From Limanda limanda (taxonomy: Eukaryota > Chordata > Actinopteri > Pleuronectiformes > Pleuronectidae): 64,000 nucleotides of DNA. Positions 1 through 9,925 of this stretch are shown piece by piece. The stretch covers positions 124,001-188,000 of the forward strand of contig NW_026870457.1 in the NCBI RefSeq assembly GCF_963576545.1. The letters are read 5' to 3'. A model generated the notes under the pieces. It made no database searches and was not told the origin of the DNA. It worked only from the letters and a program-made list of their open reading frames with translations. The position numbers and the translations under genes are program-made. How positions within the stretch are numbered: position 1 is the stretch's first letter; each line of letters opens with the position of its first letter.

Positions 1-1
1 A

Positions 2-22
2 GGGTTAGGGTTAGGGTTAGGG
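2..22 (+). repeat. Embedded telomeric tract GGG(TTAGGG)3, type copy
   Basis: This is the first of 251 tracts, each of 21 bp with four GGG runs separated by TTA, with a few exceptions listed separately. It is identical to the minimal human-type telomeric G-quadruplex sequence and to three and a half telomerase repeats. Tract starts are always 163 or 318 bp apart, or 6 less after a contracted tract. Tract length is constant, so the tracts appear to have been multiplied as part of the unit and not extended one by one by telomerase. Double-stranded TTAGGG-binding proteins of the TRF, Taz1 or Tbf1 type would be expected to recognise such sites; binding here is inference. Confidence 0.95.
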
Positions 23-42
23 ATGAAAGCACATGGGAGAAA

Positions 43-87
43 GAGATATTCTTGAATAACTTTTTTTGTGAAGGTCGGAGAGACTTG
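43..87 (+). repeat. 45-bp conserved core shared by alpha and beta
   Basis: The core runs from GAGATATTCTTG to GAGAGACTTG and opens every alpha and every beta monomer, about 400 times in the window. It contains the near-palindrome TATTCTTGAATA, a run of seven T (six T in the ACGTTTTTT and ACATTTTTT variants) and GGTCGGAGAGAC. The G or A variant after AAC occurs mostly in the first core of L words, rarely in S words and not, as far as I saw, in the second core of L. Rare changes include GAAGGTTGG (near 4218, 10634, 16560, 26490), GAATGTCGG (near 5985, 12401, 18165, 63262) and GGAAAGAC (near 1040 and 58316). These mark copies of the larger duplications. No function is known. Confidence 0.9.
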
Positions 88-97
88 CAAGTAGGCT

Positions 98-119
98 CTA
101 CCCCCACTAAATGGGGTAG
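98..119 (+). other. Perfect 7-bp hairpin in alpha tail, type copy
   Basis: CTACCCC is followed by the 8-base spacer CACTAAAT and then GGGGTAG, its exact reverse complement. The element sits at positions 97-118 of S words and in the alpha tail at the end of L words, so about 251 copies are present. Many L words carry GGGGTTG, which breaks the second base pair. GGGGTAA occurs near 21740 and 35177, and ATTGGG near 22217 and 35653. On the minus strand the loop supplies the TAG stop that ends every long open frame in the array. Cruciform or RNA hairpin formation is possible but unproven. Confidence 0.7.
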
Positions 120-205
120 CGCGCATCGATCGGTACCATCCTTGAGCTTCTCCGACTTTCGGAAGGGTTAGGGTTAGGGTTAGGGATGAAAGCACATAGG
201 AGAAA

Positions 206-360
206 GAGATATTCTTGAATAACGTTTTTTGTGAAGGTCGGAGAGACTTGGAAAGTGGTTGCATCTGGACTAATTTGGGTCCTGCTGATCGATTGGTACC
301 ATCCCCGAGCTTGTACGACCTTCGGAAGAGGTCGACCGACGAAATTCCCCCAAATCTGAG
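206..360 (+). repeat. Beta monomer, 155 bp, type copy
   Basis: The stretch runs from the start of the first core of the L word to the base before its second core. It shares the 45-bp core with alpha and has a diverged tail: GAAAGTGG opens it where alpha has CAAGTAGG, and CCCCGAGCTTGTACGACC stands where alpha has CCTTGAGCTTCTCCGACT. After TTCGGAAG the telomeric tract and linker of alpha (40 bp) are replaced by a 32-bp linker with the 8-bp palindrome GGTCGACC and a CCCCC run. That 8-bp difference accounts for 155 against 163 bp. Beta occurs only between two alphas and two betas are never adjacent. Either beta is the older telomere-free form or it lost the tract; the window cannot decide. Confidence 0.9.
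329..360 (+). repeat. Beta-specific non-telomeric linker, type copy
   Basis: These 32 bases occupy the place of the telomeric tract plus linker of alpha. They contain GGTCGACC, a perfect 8-bp palindrome with a SalI-type GTCGAC centre, then CGACGAAATT, a five-C run and AAATCTGAG. The palindrome is broken to GGTCCACC at 5285, 11701, 17465, 19870 and 62561, five positions related by the larger duplications. A single T-to-A change gives GAAATACCC at 48197. I recognise no binding site here. Confidence 0.8.
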
Positions 361-482
361 GAGATATTCTTGAATAACTTTTTTTGTGAAGGTCGGAGAG
401 ACTTGCAAGTAGGCTCTACCCCCACTAAATGGGGTTGCGCGCATCGATCGGTACCATCTTTGAGCTTCTCCGACTTTCGGAA

Positions 483-3400
483 GGGTTAGGGTTAGGGTTA
501 GGGATGAAAGCACATAGGAGAAAGAGATATTCTTGAATAACTTTTTTTGTGAAGGTCGGAGAGACTTGCAAGTAGGCTCTACCCCCACTAAATGGGGTAG
601 CGCGCATCGATCGGTACCATCCTTGAGCTTCTCCGACTTTCGGAAGGGTTAGGGTTAGGGTTAGGGATGAAAGCACATAGGAGAAAGAGATATTCTTGAA
701 TAACTTTTTTTGTGAAGGTCGGAGAGACTTGGAAAGTGGTTGCATCTGGACTAATTTGGGTCCTGCGGATCGATTGGTACCATCCCCGAGCTTGTACGAC
801 CTTCGGAAGAGGTCGACCGACGAAATTCCCCCAAATCTGAGGAGATATTCTTGAATAACTTTTTTTGTGAAGGTCGGAGAGACTTGCAAGTAGGCTCTAC
901 CCCCACTAAATGGGGTAGCGCGCATCGATCGGTACCATCCTTGAGCTTCTCCGACTTTCGGAAGGGTTAGGGTTAGGGTTAGGGATGAAAGCACATAGGA
1001 GAAAGAGATATTCTTGAATAACGTTTTTTGTGAAGGTCGGAAAGACTTGGAAAGTGGTTGCATCTGGACTAATTTGGGTCCTGCGGATCGATTGGTACCA
1101 TCCCCGAGCTTGTACGACCTTCGGAAGAGGTCGACCGACGAAATTCCCCCAAATCTGAGGAGATATTCTTGAATAACTTTTTTTGTGAAGGTCGGAGAGA
1201 CTTGCAAGTAGGCTCTACCCCCACTAAATGGGGTAGCGCGCATCGATCGGTACCATCCTTGAGCTTCTCCGACTTTCGGAAGGGTTAGGGTTAGGGTTAG
1301 GGATGAAAGCACATAGGAGAAAGAGATATTCTTGAATAACGTTTTTTGTGAAGGTCGGAGAGACTTGGAAAGTGGTTGCATCTGGACTAATTTGGGTCCT
1401 GCTGATCGATTGGTACCATCCCCGAGCTTGTACGACCTTCGGAAGAGGTCGACCGACGAAATTCCCCCAAATCTGAGGAGATATTCTTGAATAACTTTTT
1501 TTGTGAAGGTCGGAGAGACTTGCAAGTAGGCTCTACCCCCACTAAATGGGGTTGCGCGCATCGATCGGTACCATCTTTGAGCTTCTCCGACTTTCGGAAG
1601 GGTTAGGGTTAGGGTTAGGGATGAAAGCACATAGGAGAAAGAGATATTCTTGAATAACTTTTTTTGTGAAGGTCGGAGAGACTTGCAAGTAGGCTCTACC
1701 CCCACTAAATGGGGTAGCGCGCATCGATCGGTACCATCCTTGAGCTTCTCCGACTTTCGGAAGGGTTAGGGTTAGGGTTAGGGATGAAAGCACATAGGAG
1801 AAAGAGATATTCTTGAATAACTTTTTTTGTGAAGGTCGGAGAGACTTGGAAAGTGGTTGCATCTGGACTAATTTGGGTCCTGCGGATCGATTGGTACCAT
1901 CCCCGAGCTTGTACGACCTTCGGAAGAGGTCGACCGACGAAATTCCCCCAAATCTGAGGAGATATTCTTGAATAACTTTTTTTGTGAAGGTCGGAGAGAC
2001 TTGCAAGTAGGCTCTACCCCCACTAAATGGGGTAGCGCGCATCGATCGGTACCATCCTTGAGCTTCTCCGACTTTCGGAAGGGTTAGGGTTAGGGTTAGG
2101 GATGAAAGCACATAGGAGAAAGAGATATTCTTGAATAACGTTTTTTGTGAAGGTCGGAGAGACTTGGAAAGTGGTTGCATCTGGACTAATTTGGGTCCTG
2201 CAGATCGATTGGTACCATCCCCGAGCTTGTACGACCTTCGGAAGAGGTCGACCGACGAAATTCCCCCAAATCTGAGGAGATATTCTTGAATAACTTTTTT
2301 TGTGAAGGTCGGAGAGACTTGCAAGTAGGCTCTACCCCCACTAAATGGGGTTGCGCGCATCGATCGGTACCATCCTTGAGCTTCTCCGACTTTCGGAAGG
2401 GTTAGGGTTAGGGTTAGGGATGAAAGCACATAGGAGAAAGAGATATTCTTGAATAACTTTTTTTGTGAAGGTCGGAGAGACTTGCAAGTAGGCTCTACCC
2501 CCACTAAATGGGGTAGCGCGCATCGATCGGTACCATCCTTGAGCTTCTCCGACTTTCGGAAGGGTTAGGGTTAGGGTTAGGGATGAAAGCACATAGGAGA
2601 AAGAGATATTCTTGAATAACTTTTTTTGTGAAGGTCGGAGAGACTTGGAAAGTGGTTGCATCTGGACTAATTTGGGTCCTGCGGATCGATTGGTACCATC
2701 CCCGAGCTTGTACGACCTTCGGAAGAGGTCGACCGACGAAATTCCCCCAAATCTGAGGAGATATTCTTGAATAACTTTTTTTGTGAAGGTCGGAGAGACT
2801 TGCAAGTAGGCTCTACCCCCACTAAATGGGGTTGCGCGCATCGATCGGTACCATCCTTGAGCTTCTCCGACTTTCGGAAGGGTTAGGGTTAGGGTTAGGG
2901 ATGAAAGCACATAGGAGAAAGAGATATTCTTGAATAACTTTTTTTGTGAAGGTCGGAGAGACTTGGAAAGTGGTTGCATCTGGACTAATTTGGGTCCTGC
3001 AGATCGATTGGTACCATCTCCGAGCTTGTACGACCTTCGGAAGAGGTCGACCGACGAAATTCCCCCAAATCTGAGGAGATATTCTTGAATAACTTTTTTT
3101 GTGAAGGTCGGAGAGACTTGCAAGTAGGCTCTACCCCCACTAAATGGGGTAGCGCGCATCGATCAGTACCATCCTTGAGCTTCTCCGACTTTCGGAAGGG
3201 TTAGGGTTAGGGATGAAAGCACATAGGAGAAAGAGATATTCTTGAATAACTTTTTTTGTGAAGGTCGGAGAGACTTGGAAAGTGGTTGCATCTGGACTAA
3301 TTTGGGTCCTGCAGATCGATTGGTACCATCCCCGAGCTTGTACGACCTTCGGAAGAGGTCGACCGACGAAATTCCCCCAAATCTGAGGAGATATTCTTGA

Positions 3401-4626
3401 ATAACTTTTTTTGTGAAGGTCGGAGAGACTTGCAAGTAGGCTCTACCCCCACTAAATGGGGTAGCGCGCATCGATCGGTACCATCCTTGAGCTTCTCCGA
3501 CTTTCGGAAGGGTTAGGGTTAGGGTTAGGGATGAAAGCACATAGGAGAAAGAGATATTCTTGAATAACTTTTTTTGTGAAGGTCGGAGAGACTTGCAAGT
3601 AGGCTCTACCCCCACTAAATGGGGTAGCGCGCATCGATCGGTACCATCCTTGAGCTTCTCCGACTTTCGGAAGGGTTAGGGTTAGGGTTAGGGATGAAAG
3701 CACATAGGAGAAAGAGATATTCTTGAATAACTTTTTTTGTGAAGGTCGGAGAGACTTGGAAAGTGGTTGCATCTGGACTAATTTGGGTCCTGCGGATCGA
3801 TTGGTACCATCCCCGAGCTTGTACGACCTTCGGAAGAGGTCGACCGACGAAATTCCCCCAAATCTGAGGAGATATTCTTGAATAACTTTTTTTGTGAAGG
3901 TCGGAGAGACTTGCAAGTAGGCTCTACCCCCACTAAATGGGGTTGCGCGCATCGATCGGTACCATCCTTGAGCTTCTCCGACTTTCGGAAGGGTTAGGGT
4001 TAGGGTTAGGGATGAAAGCACATAGGAGAAAGAGATATTCTTGAATAACTTTTTTTGTGAAGGTCGGAGAGACTTGGAAAGTGGTTGCATCTGGACTAAT
4101 TTGGGTCCTGCGGATCGATTGGTACCATCCCCGAGCTTGTACGACCTTCGGAAGAGGTCGACCGACGAAATTCCCCCAAATCTGAGGAGATATTCTTGAA
4201 TAACTTTTTTTGTGAAGGTTGGAGAGACTTGCAAGTAGGCTCTACCCCCACTAAATGGGGTAGCGCGCATCGATCGGTACCATCCTTGAGCTTCTCCGAC
4301 TTTCGGAAGGGTTAGGGTTAGGGTTAGGGATGAAAGCACATAGGAGAAAGAGATATTCTTGAATAACTTTTTTTGTGAAGGTCGGAGAGACTTGGAAAGT
4401 GGTTGCATCTGGACTAATTTGGGTCCTGCAGATCGATTGGTACCATCCCCGAGCTTGTACGACCTTCGGAAGAGGTCGACCGACGAAATTCCCCCAAATC
4501 TGAGGAGATATTCTTGAATAACTTTTTTTGTGAAGGTCGGAGAGACTTGCAAGTAGGCTCTACCCCCACTAAATGGGGTAGCGCGCATCGATCGGTACCA
4601 TCCTTGAGCTTCTCCGACTTTCGGAA
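483..4626 (+). repeat. L-rich segment, barcode 3-2-3-3
   Basis: Four S words at 483, 1600, 2399 and 3510 are followed by 3, 2, 3 and 3 L words. The segment includes the rare GGAAAGAC core near 1040, a second CTGCTGATC beta tail near 1399, the changed KpnI-type site CAGTACC near 3165 and one contracted telomeric tract at 3198. The same word order and these same rare variants recur from 57759, so this is one copy of the 57,276-bp-spaced duplication. No gene is seen. Confidence 0.9.
3198..3212 (+). repeat. Contracted telomeric tract, GGG(TTAGGG)2
   Basis: This tract is 15 bp and lacks one TTAGGG. It and its duplicate at 60474 are the only tracts of altered length I found. With three GGG runs it cannot form an intramolecular three-tetrad quadruplex alone. 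The L word carrying it is 312 bp, still a multiple of three, so the minus-strand frame is kept. Confidence 0.95.
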
Positions 4627-7600
4627 GGGTTAGGGTTAGGGTTAGGGATGAAAGCACATAGGAGAAAGAGATATTCTTGAATAACTTTTTTTGTGAAGGT
4701 CGGAGAGACTTGCAAGTAGGCTCTACCCCCACTAAATGGGGTAGCGCGCATCGATCGGTACCATCCTTGAGCTTTTCCGACTTTCGGAAGGGTTAGGGTT
4801 AGGGTTAGGGATGAAAGCACATAGGAGAAAGAGATATTCTTGAATAACTTTTTTTGTGAAGGTCGGAGAGACTTGCAAGTAGGCTCTACCCCCACTAAAT
4901 GGGGTAGCGCGCATCGATCGGTACCATCCTTGAGCTTCTCCGAATTTCGGAAGGGTTAGGGTTAGGGTTAGGGATGAAAGCACATAGGAGAAAGAGATAT
5001 TCTTGAATAACTTTTTTTGTGAAGGTCGGAGAGACTTGCAAGTAGGCTCTACCCCCACTAAATGGGGTTGCGCGCATCGATCGGTACCATCCTTGAGCTT
5101 CTCCGACTTTCGGAAGGGTTAGGGTTAGGGTTAGGGATGAAAGCACATAGGAGAAAGAGATATTCTTGAATAACTTTTTTTGTGAAGGTCGGAGAGACTT
5201 GGAAAGTGGTTGCATCTGGACTAATTTGGGTCCTGCGGATCGATTGGTACCATCCCCGAGCTTGTACGACCTTCGGAAGAGGTCCACCGACGAAATTCCC
5301 CCAAATCTGAGGAGATATTCTTGAATAACTTTTTTTGTGAAGGTCGGAGAGACTTGCAAGTAGGCTCTACCCCCACTAAATGGGGTAGCGCGCATCGATC
5401 GGTACCATCCTTGAGCTTCTCCGACTTTCGGAAGGGTTAGGGTTAGGGTTAGGGATGAAAGCACATAGGAGAAAGAGATATTCTTGAATAACTTTTTTTG
5501 TGAAGGTCGGAGAGACTTGCAAGTAGGCTCTACCCCCACTAAATGGGGTAGCGCGCATCGATCGGTACCATCCTTGAGCTTCTCCGACTTTCGGAAGGGT
5601 TAGGGTTAGGGTTAGGGATGAAAGCACATAGGAGAAAGAGATATTCTTGAATAACTTTTTTTGTGAAGGTCGGAGAGACTTGCAAGTAGGCTCTACCCCC
5701 ACTAAATGGGGTAGCGCGCATCGATCGGTACCATCTTTGAGCTTCTCCGACTTTCGGAAGGGTTAGGGTTAGGGTTAGGGATGAAAGCACATAGGAGAAA
5801 GAGATATTCTTGAATAACTTTTTTTGTGAAGGTCGGAGAGACTTGGAAAGTGGTTGCATCTGGACTAATTTGGGTCCTGCGGATCGATTGGTACCATCCC
5901 CGAGCTTGTACGACCTTCGGAAGAGGTCGACCGACGAAATTCCCCCAAATCTGAGGAGATATTCTTGAATAACTTTTTTTGTGAATGTCGGAGAGACTTG
6001 CAAGTAGGCTCTACCCCCACTAAATGGGGTAGCGCGCATCGATCGGTACCATCCTTGAGCTTCTCCGACTTTCGGAAGGGTTAGGGTTAGGGTTAGGGAT
6101 GAAAGCACATAGGAGAAAGAGATATTCTTGAATAACGTTTTTTGTGAAGGTCGGAGAGACTTGCAAGTAGGCTCTACCCCCACTAAATGGGGTAGCGCGC
6201 ATCGATCGGTACCATCCTTGAGCTTCTCCGACTTTCGGAAGGGTTAGGGTTAGGGTTAGGGATGAAAGCACATAGGAGAAAGAGATATTCTTGAATAACT
6301 TTTTTTGTGAAGGTCGGAGAGACTTGGAAAGTGGTTGCATCTGGACTAATTTGGGTCCTGCGGATCGATTGGTACCATCCCCGAGCTTGTACGACCTTCG
6401 AAAGAGGTCGACCGACGAAATTCCCCCAAATCTGAGGAGATATTCTTGAATAACTTTTTTTGTGAAGGTCGGAGAGACTTGCAAGTAGGCTCTACCCCCA
6501 CTAAATGGGGTAGCGCGCATCGATCGGTACCATCCTTGAGCTTCTCCGACTTTCGGAAGGGTTAGGGTTAGGGTTAGGGATGAAAGCACATAGGAGAAAG
6601 AGATATTCTTGAATAACTTTTTTTGTGAAGGTCGGAGAGACTTGCAAGTAGGCTCTACCCCCACTAAATGGGGTAGCGCGCATCGATCGGTACCATCCTT
6701 GAGCTTCTCCGACTTTCGGAAGGGTTAGGGTTAGGGTTAGGGATGAAAGCACATAGGAGAAAGAGATATTCTTGAATAACTTTTTTTGTGAAGGTCGGAG
6801 AGACTTGGAAAGTGGTTGCATCTGGACTAATTTGGGTCCTGCGGATCGATTGGTACCATCCCCGAGCTTGTACGACCTTCGGAAGAGGTCGACCGACGAA
6901 ATTCCCCCAAATCTGAGGAGATATTCTTGAATAACTTTTTTTGTGAAGGTCGGAGAGACTTGCAAGTAGGCTCTACCCCCACTAAATGGGGTAGCGCGCA
7001 TCGATCGGTACCATCCTTGAGCTTCTCCGACTTTCGGAAGGGTTAGGGTTAGGGTTAGGGATGAAAGCACATGGGAGAAAGAGATATTCTTGAATAACTT
7101 TTTTTGTGAAGGTCGGAGAGACTTGCAAGTAGGCTCTACCCCCACTAAATGGGGTAGCGCGCATCGATCGGTACCATCCTTGAGCTTCTCCGACTTTCGG
7201 AAGGGTTAGGGTTAGGGTTAGGGATGAAAGCACATAGGAGAAAGAGATATTCTTGAATAACGTTTTTTGTGAAGGTCGGAGAGACTTGGAAAGTGGTTGC
7301 ATCTGGACTAATTTTGGTCCTGCGGATCGATTGGTACCATCCCCGAGCTTGTACGACCTTTGGAAGAGGTCGACCGACGAAATTCCCCCAAATCTGAGGA
7401 GATATTCTTGAATAACTTTTTTTGTGAAGGTCGGAGAGACTTGCAAGTAGGCTCTACCCCCACTAAATGGGGTTGCGCGCATCGATCGGTACCATCTTTG
7501 AGCTTCTCCGACTTTCGGAAGGGTTAGGGTTAGGGTTAGGGATGAAAGCACATAGGAGAAAGAGATATTCTTGAATAACTTTTTTTGTGAAGGTCGGAGA

Positions 7601-9766
7601 GACTTGCAAGTAGGCTCTACCCCCACTAAATGGGGTAGCGCGCATCGATCGGTACCATCCTTGAGCTTCTCCGACTTTCGGAAGGGTTAGGGTTAGGGTT
7701 AGGGATGAAAGCACATAGGAGAAAGAGATATTCTTGAATAACATTTTTTGTGAAGGTCGGAGAGACTTGGAAAGTGGTTGCATCTGGACTAATTTGGGTC
7801 CTGCGGATCGATTGGTACCATCCCCGAGCTTGTACGACCTTTGGAAGAGGTCGACCGACGAAATTCCCCCAAATCTGAGGAGATATTCTTGAATAACTTT
7901 TTTTGTGAAGGTCGGAGAGACTTGCAAGTAGGCTCTACCCCCACTAAATGGGGTAGCGCGCATCGATCGGTACCATCCTTGAGCTTCTCCGACTTTCGGA
8001 AGGGTTAGGGTTAGGGTTAGGGATGAAAGCACATAGGAGAAAGAGATATTCTTGAATAACTTTTTTTGTGAAGGTCGGAGAGACTTGCAAGTAGGCTCTA
8101 CCCCCACTAAATGGGGTAGCGCGCATCGATCGGTACCATCCTTGAGCTTCTCCGACTTTCGGAAGGGTTAGGGTTAGGGTTAGGGATGAAAGCACATAGG
8201 AGAAAGAGATATTCTTGAATAACTTTTTTTGTGAAGGTCGGAGAGACTTGGAAAGTGGTTGCATCTGGACTAATTTGGGTCCTGCGGATCGATTGGTACC
8301 ATCCCCGAGCTTGTACGACCTTCGAAAGAGGTCGACCGACGAAATTCCCCCAAATCTGAGGAGATATTCTTGAATAACTTTTTTTGTGAAGGTCGGAGAG
8401 ACTTGCAAGTAGGCTCTACCCCCACTAAATGGGGTAGCGCGCATCGATCGGTACCATCCTTGAGCTTCTCCGACTTTCGGAAGGGTTAGGGTTAGGGTTA
8501 GGGATGAAAGCACATAGGAGAAAGAGATATTCTTGAATAACTTTTTTTGTGAAGGTCGGAGAGACTTGCAAGTAGGCTCTACCCCCACTAAATGGGGTAG
8601 CGCGCATCGATCGGTACCATCCTTGAGCTTCTCCGACTTTCGGAAGGGTTAGGGTTAGGGTTAGGGATGAAAGCACATAGGAGAAAGAGATATTCTTGAA
8701 TAACTTTTTTTGTGAAGGTCGGAGAGACTTGGAAAGTGGTTGCATCTGGACTAATTTGGGTCCTGCGGATCGATTGGTACCATCCCCGAGCTTGTACGAC
8801 CTTCGGAAGAGGTCGACCGACGAAATTCCCCCAAATCTGAGGAGATATTCTTGAATAACTTTTTTTGTGAAGGTCGGAGAGACTTGCAAGTAGGCTCTAC
8901 CCCCACTAAATGGGGTAGCGCGCATCGATCGGTACCATCCTTGAGCTTCTCCGACTTTCGGAAGGGTTAGGGTTAGGGTTAGGGATGAAAGCACATGGGA
9001 GAAAGAGATATTCTTGAATAACTTTTTTTGTGAAGGTCGGAGAGACTTGCAAGTAGGCTCTACCCCCACTAAATGGGGTAGCGCGCATCGATCGGTACCA
9101 TCCTTGAGCTTCTCCGACTTTCGGAAGGGTTAGGGTTAGGGTTAGGGATGAAAGCACATAGGAGAAAGAGATATTCTTGAATAACGTTTTTTGTGAAGGT
9201 CGGAGAGACTTGGAAAGTGGTTGCATCTGGACTAATTTTGGTCCTGCGGATCGATTGGTACCATCCCCGAGCTTGTACGACCTTTGGAAGAGGTCGACCG
9301 ACGAAATTCCCCCAAATCTGAGGAGATATTCTTGAATAACTTTTTTTGTGAAGGTCGGAGAGACTTGCAAGTAGGCTCTACCCCCACTAAATGGGGTTGC
9401 GCGCATCGATCGGTACCATCTTTGAGCTTCTCCGACTTTCGGAAGGGTTAGGGTTAGGGTTAGGGATGAAAGCACATAGGAGAAAGAGATATTCTTGAAT
9501 AACTTTTTTTGTGAAGGTCGGAGAGACTTGCAAGTAGGCTCTACCCCCACTAAATGGGGTAGCGCGCATCGATCGGTACCATCCTTGAGCTTCTCCGACT
9601 TTCGGAAGGGTTAGGGTTAGGGTTAGGGATGAAAGCACATAGGAGAAAGAGATATTCTTGAATAACATTTTTTGTGAAGGTCGGAGAGACTTGGAAAGTG
9701 GTTGCATCTGGACTAATTTGGGTCCTGCGGATCGATTGGTACCATCCCCGAGCTTGTACGACCTTT
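3351..9766 (+). repeat. 6,416-bp tandem duplication, copy 1
   Basis: Bases 3351-8060 match 9767-14476 at every variant position I compared, including GAAGGTTGG, GAGCTTTTCC, CCGAATTTC, GGTCCACC, GAATGTCGG and ATTTTGGTCC. The match begins just after a difference at 3350/9766 (C/T) and ends at 8061/14477, where copy 1 enters an S word and copy 2 an L word. The remainder of copy 1, to 9766, is its internal 1,924-bp duplication. Unequal exchange between register-shifted words is the simplest origin. Confidence 0.85.
4627..5596 (+). repeat. S-rich cluster (S-S-S-L-S)
   Basis: Three S words in a row (4627, 4790, 4953) are followed by one L (5116) and an S (5434); another S starts at 5597. Pure S runs are rare, with only 13 of 100 S words followed directly by another S. 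Markers are GAGCTTTTCC near 4773, CCGAATTTCGG near 4944, GGGGTTG inside an S word near 5067 and GGTCCACC at 5285. The cluster recurs complete at 11043 and 61903 and, with the first S missing, at 16970 and 19375, so it is a good landmark for duplication history. Confidence 0.9.
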
Positions 9767-9925
9767 GGAAGAGGTCGACCGACGAAATTCCCCCAAATCT
9801 GAGGAGATATTCTTGAATAACTTTTTTTGTGAAGGTCGGAGAGACTTGCAAGTAGGCTCTACCCCCACTAAATGGGGTAGCGCGCATCGATCGGTACCAT
9901 CCTTGAGCTTCTCCGACTTTCGGAA
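5597..9925 (+). repeat. Nine successive 481-bp S+L higher-order units
   Basis: From 5597 the pattern S, L repeats nine times without interruption, giving a regular 481-bp period over 4,329 bp. This is the longest uninterrupted run of one higher-order period in the window. Part of it comes from a 1,924-bp (four-unit) duplication: 6138-8324 matches 8062-10248 at all variant sites I compared, including CACATGGG, ATTTTGGTCC, CTTTGGAAG and ACATTTTTT. Confidence 0.9.

Larger units (their letters stand above)
2..164 (+). repeat. S word (alpha monomer), 163 bp, first copy
   Basis: This is the first of 102 S words and serves as the type copy. In order it holds the telomeric tract (unit positions 1-21), a purine-rich linker ending AGGAGAAA (22-41), the conserved core (42-86), the alpha-specific tail with a short hairpin (87-136) and a closing segment ending TTCGGAA (137-163). 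The next telomeric tract follows directly. The length is close to one nucleosome plus a short linker, as is common for satellites. This copy has the variant CACATGGGAG where most units have CACATAGGAG. Because 163 is not a multiple of three, each S word shifts the reading frame and ends any long open frame. Confidence 0.95.
165..482 (+). repeat. L word (alpha + beta dimer), 318 bp, first copy
   Basis: This is the first of 149 L words. In order it holds the telomeric tract (unit 1-21), linker (22-41), first core (42-86), beta tail (87-164), non-telomeric linker (165-196), second core (197-241), alpha tail (242-291) and closing segment (292-318). The alpha and beta tails have the same length up to a shared GGTACC and align along their whole length, for example CATCGATCGGTACC against GATCGATTGGTACC, so L is a diverged dimer. 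Length 318 is exactly 106 codons, which keeps the minus-strand frame open across consecutive L words. This copy has ACGTTTTTT in the first core and the rare CTGCTGATC in the beta tail. Confidence 0.95.
460..6216 (+). repeat. Left copy of the 57,276-bp-spaced duplication
   Basis: This is the counterpart of 57736-63492. It overlaps the first copy of the 6,416-bp tandem duplication, whose landmarks (S-rich cluster, GGTCCACC) therefore occur three times in full: near 4.6-5.6, 11.0-12.0 and 61.9-62.9 kb. Confidence 0.88.

Noticed and set aside
2..22. A true chromosome terminus at the left end of the window
   Set aside because: The tract at 2-22 is the same 21-bp element as the other 250 and is followed by an ordinary S word. 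The + strand would begin with CCCTAA at a left telomere.
43..87. T7 run as a Pol III or Rho-independent terminator
   Set aside because: No tRNA-like or 5S-like gene, A/B box or GC-rich stem lies just upstream; the run is simply part of the core.
98..119. Hairpin as a terminator or attachment site
   Set aside because: It lacks a following T run and occurs about 251 times; there is no gene or integrase context.
329..360. Insertion-sequence remnant in the beta linker
   Set aside because: 32 bp with one short palindrome, no terminal inverted repeats and no target-site duplication.
425..1705. 426-codon minus-strand open frame (type example of about 100 similar frames)
   Set aside because: It is the satellite itself: three L words plus part of an S word. 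Frames overlap each other by about 164 bp in shifted registers, start and stop inside repeats, mostly begin at GTG, and include the telomeric tract as Leu-Thr repeats. No domain is recognisable.
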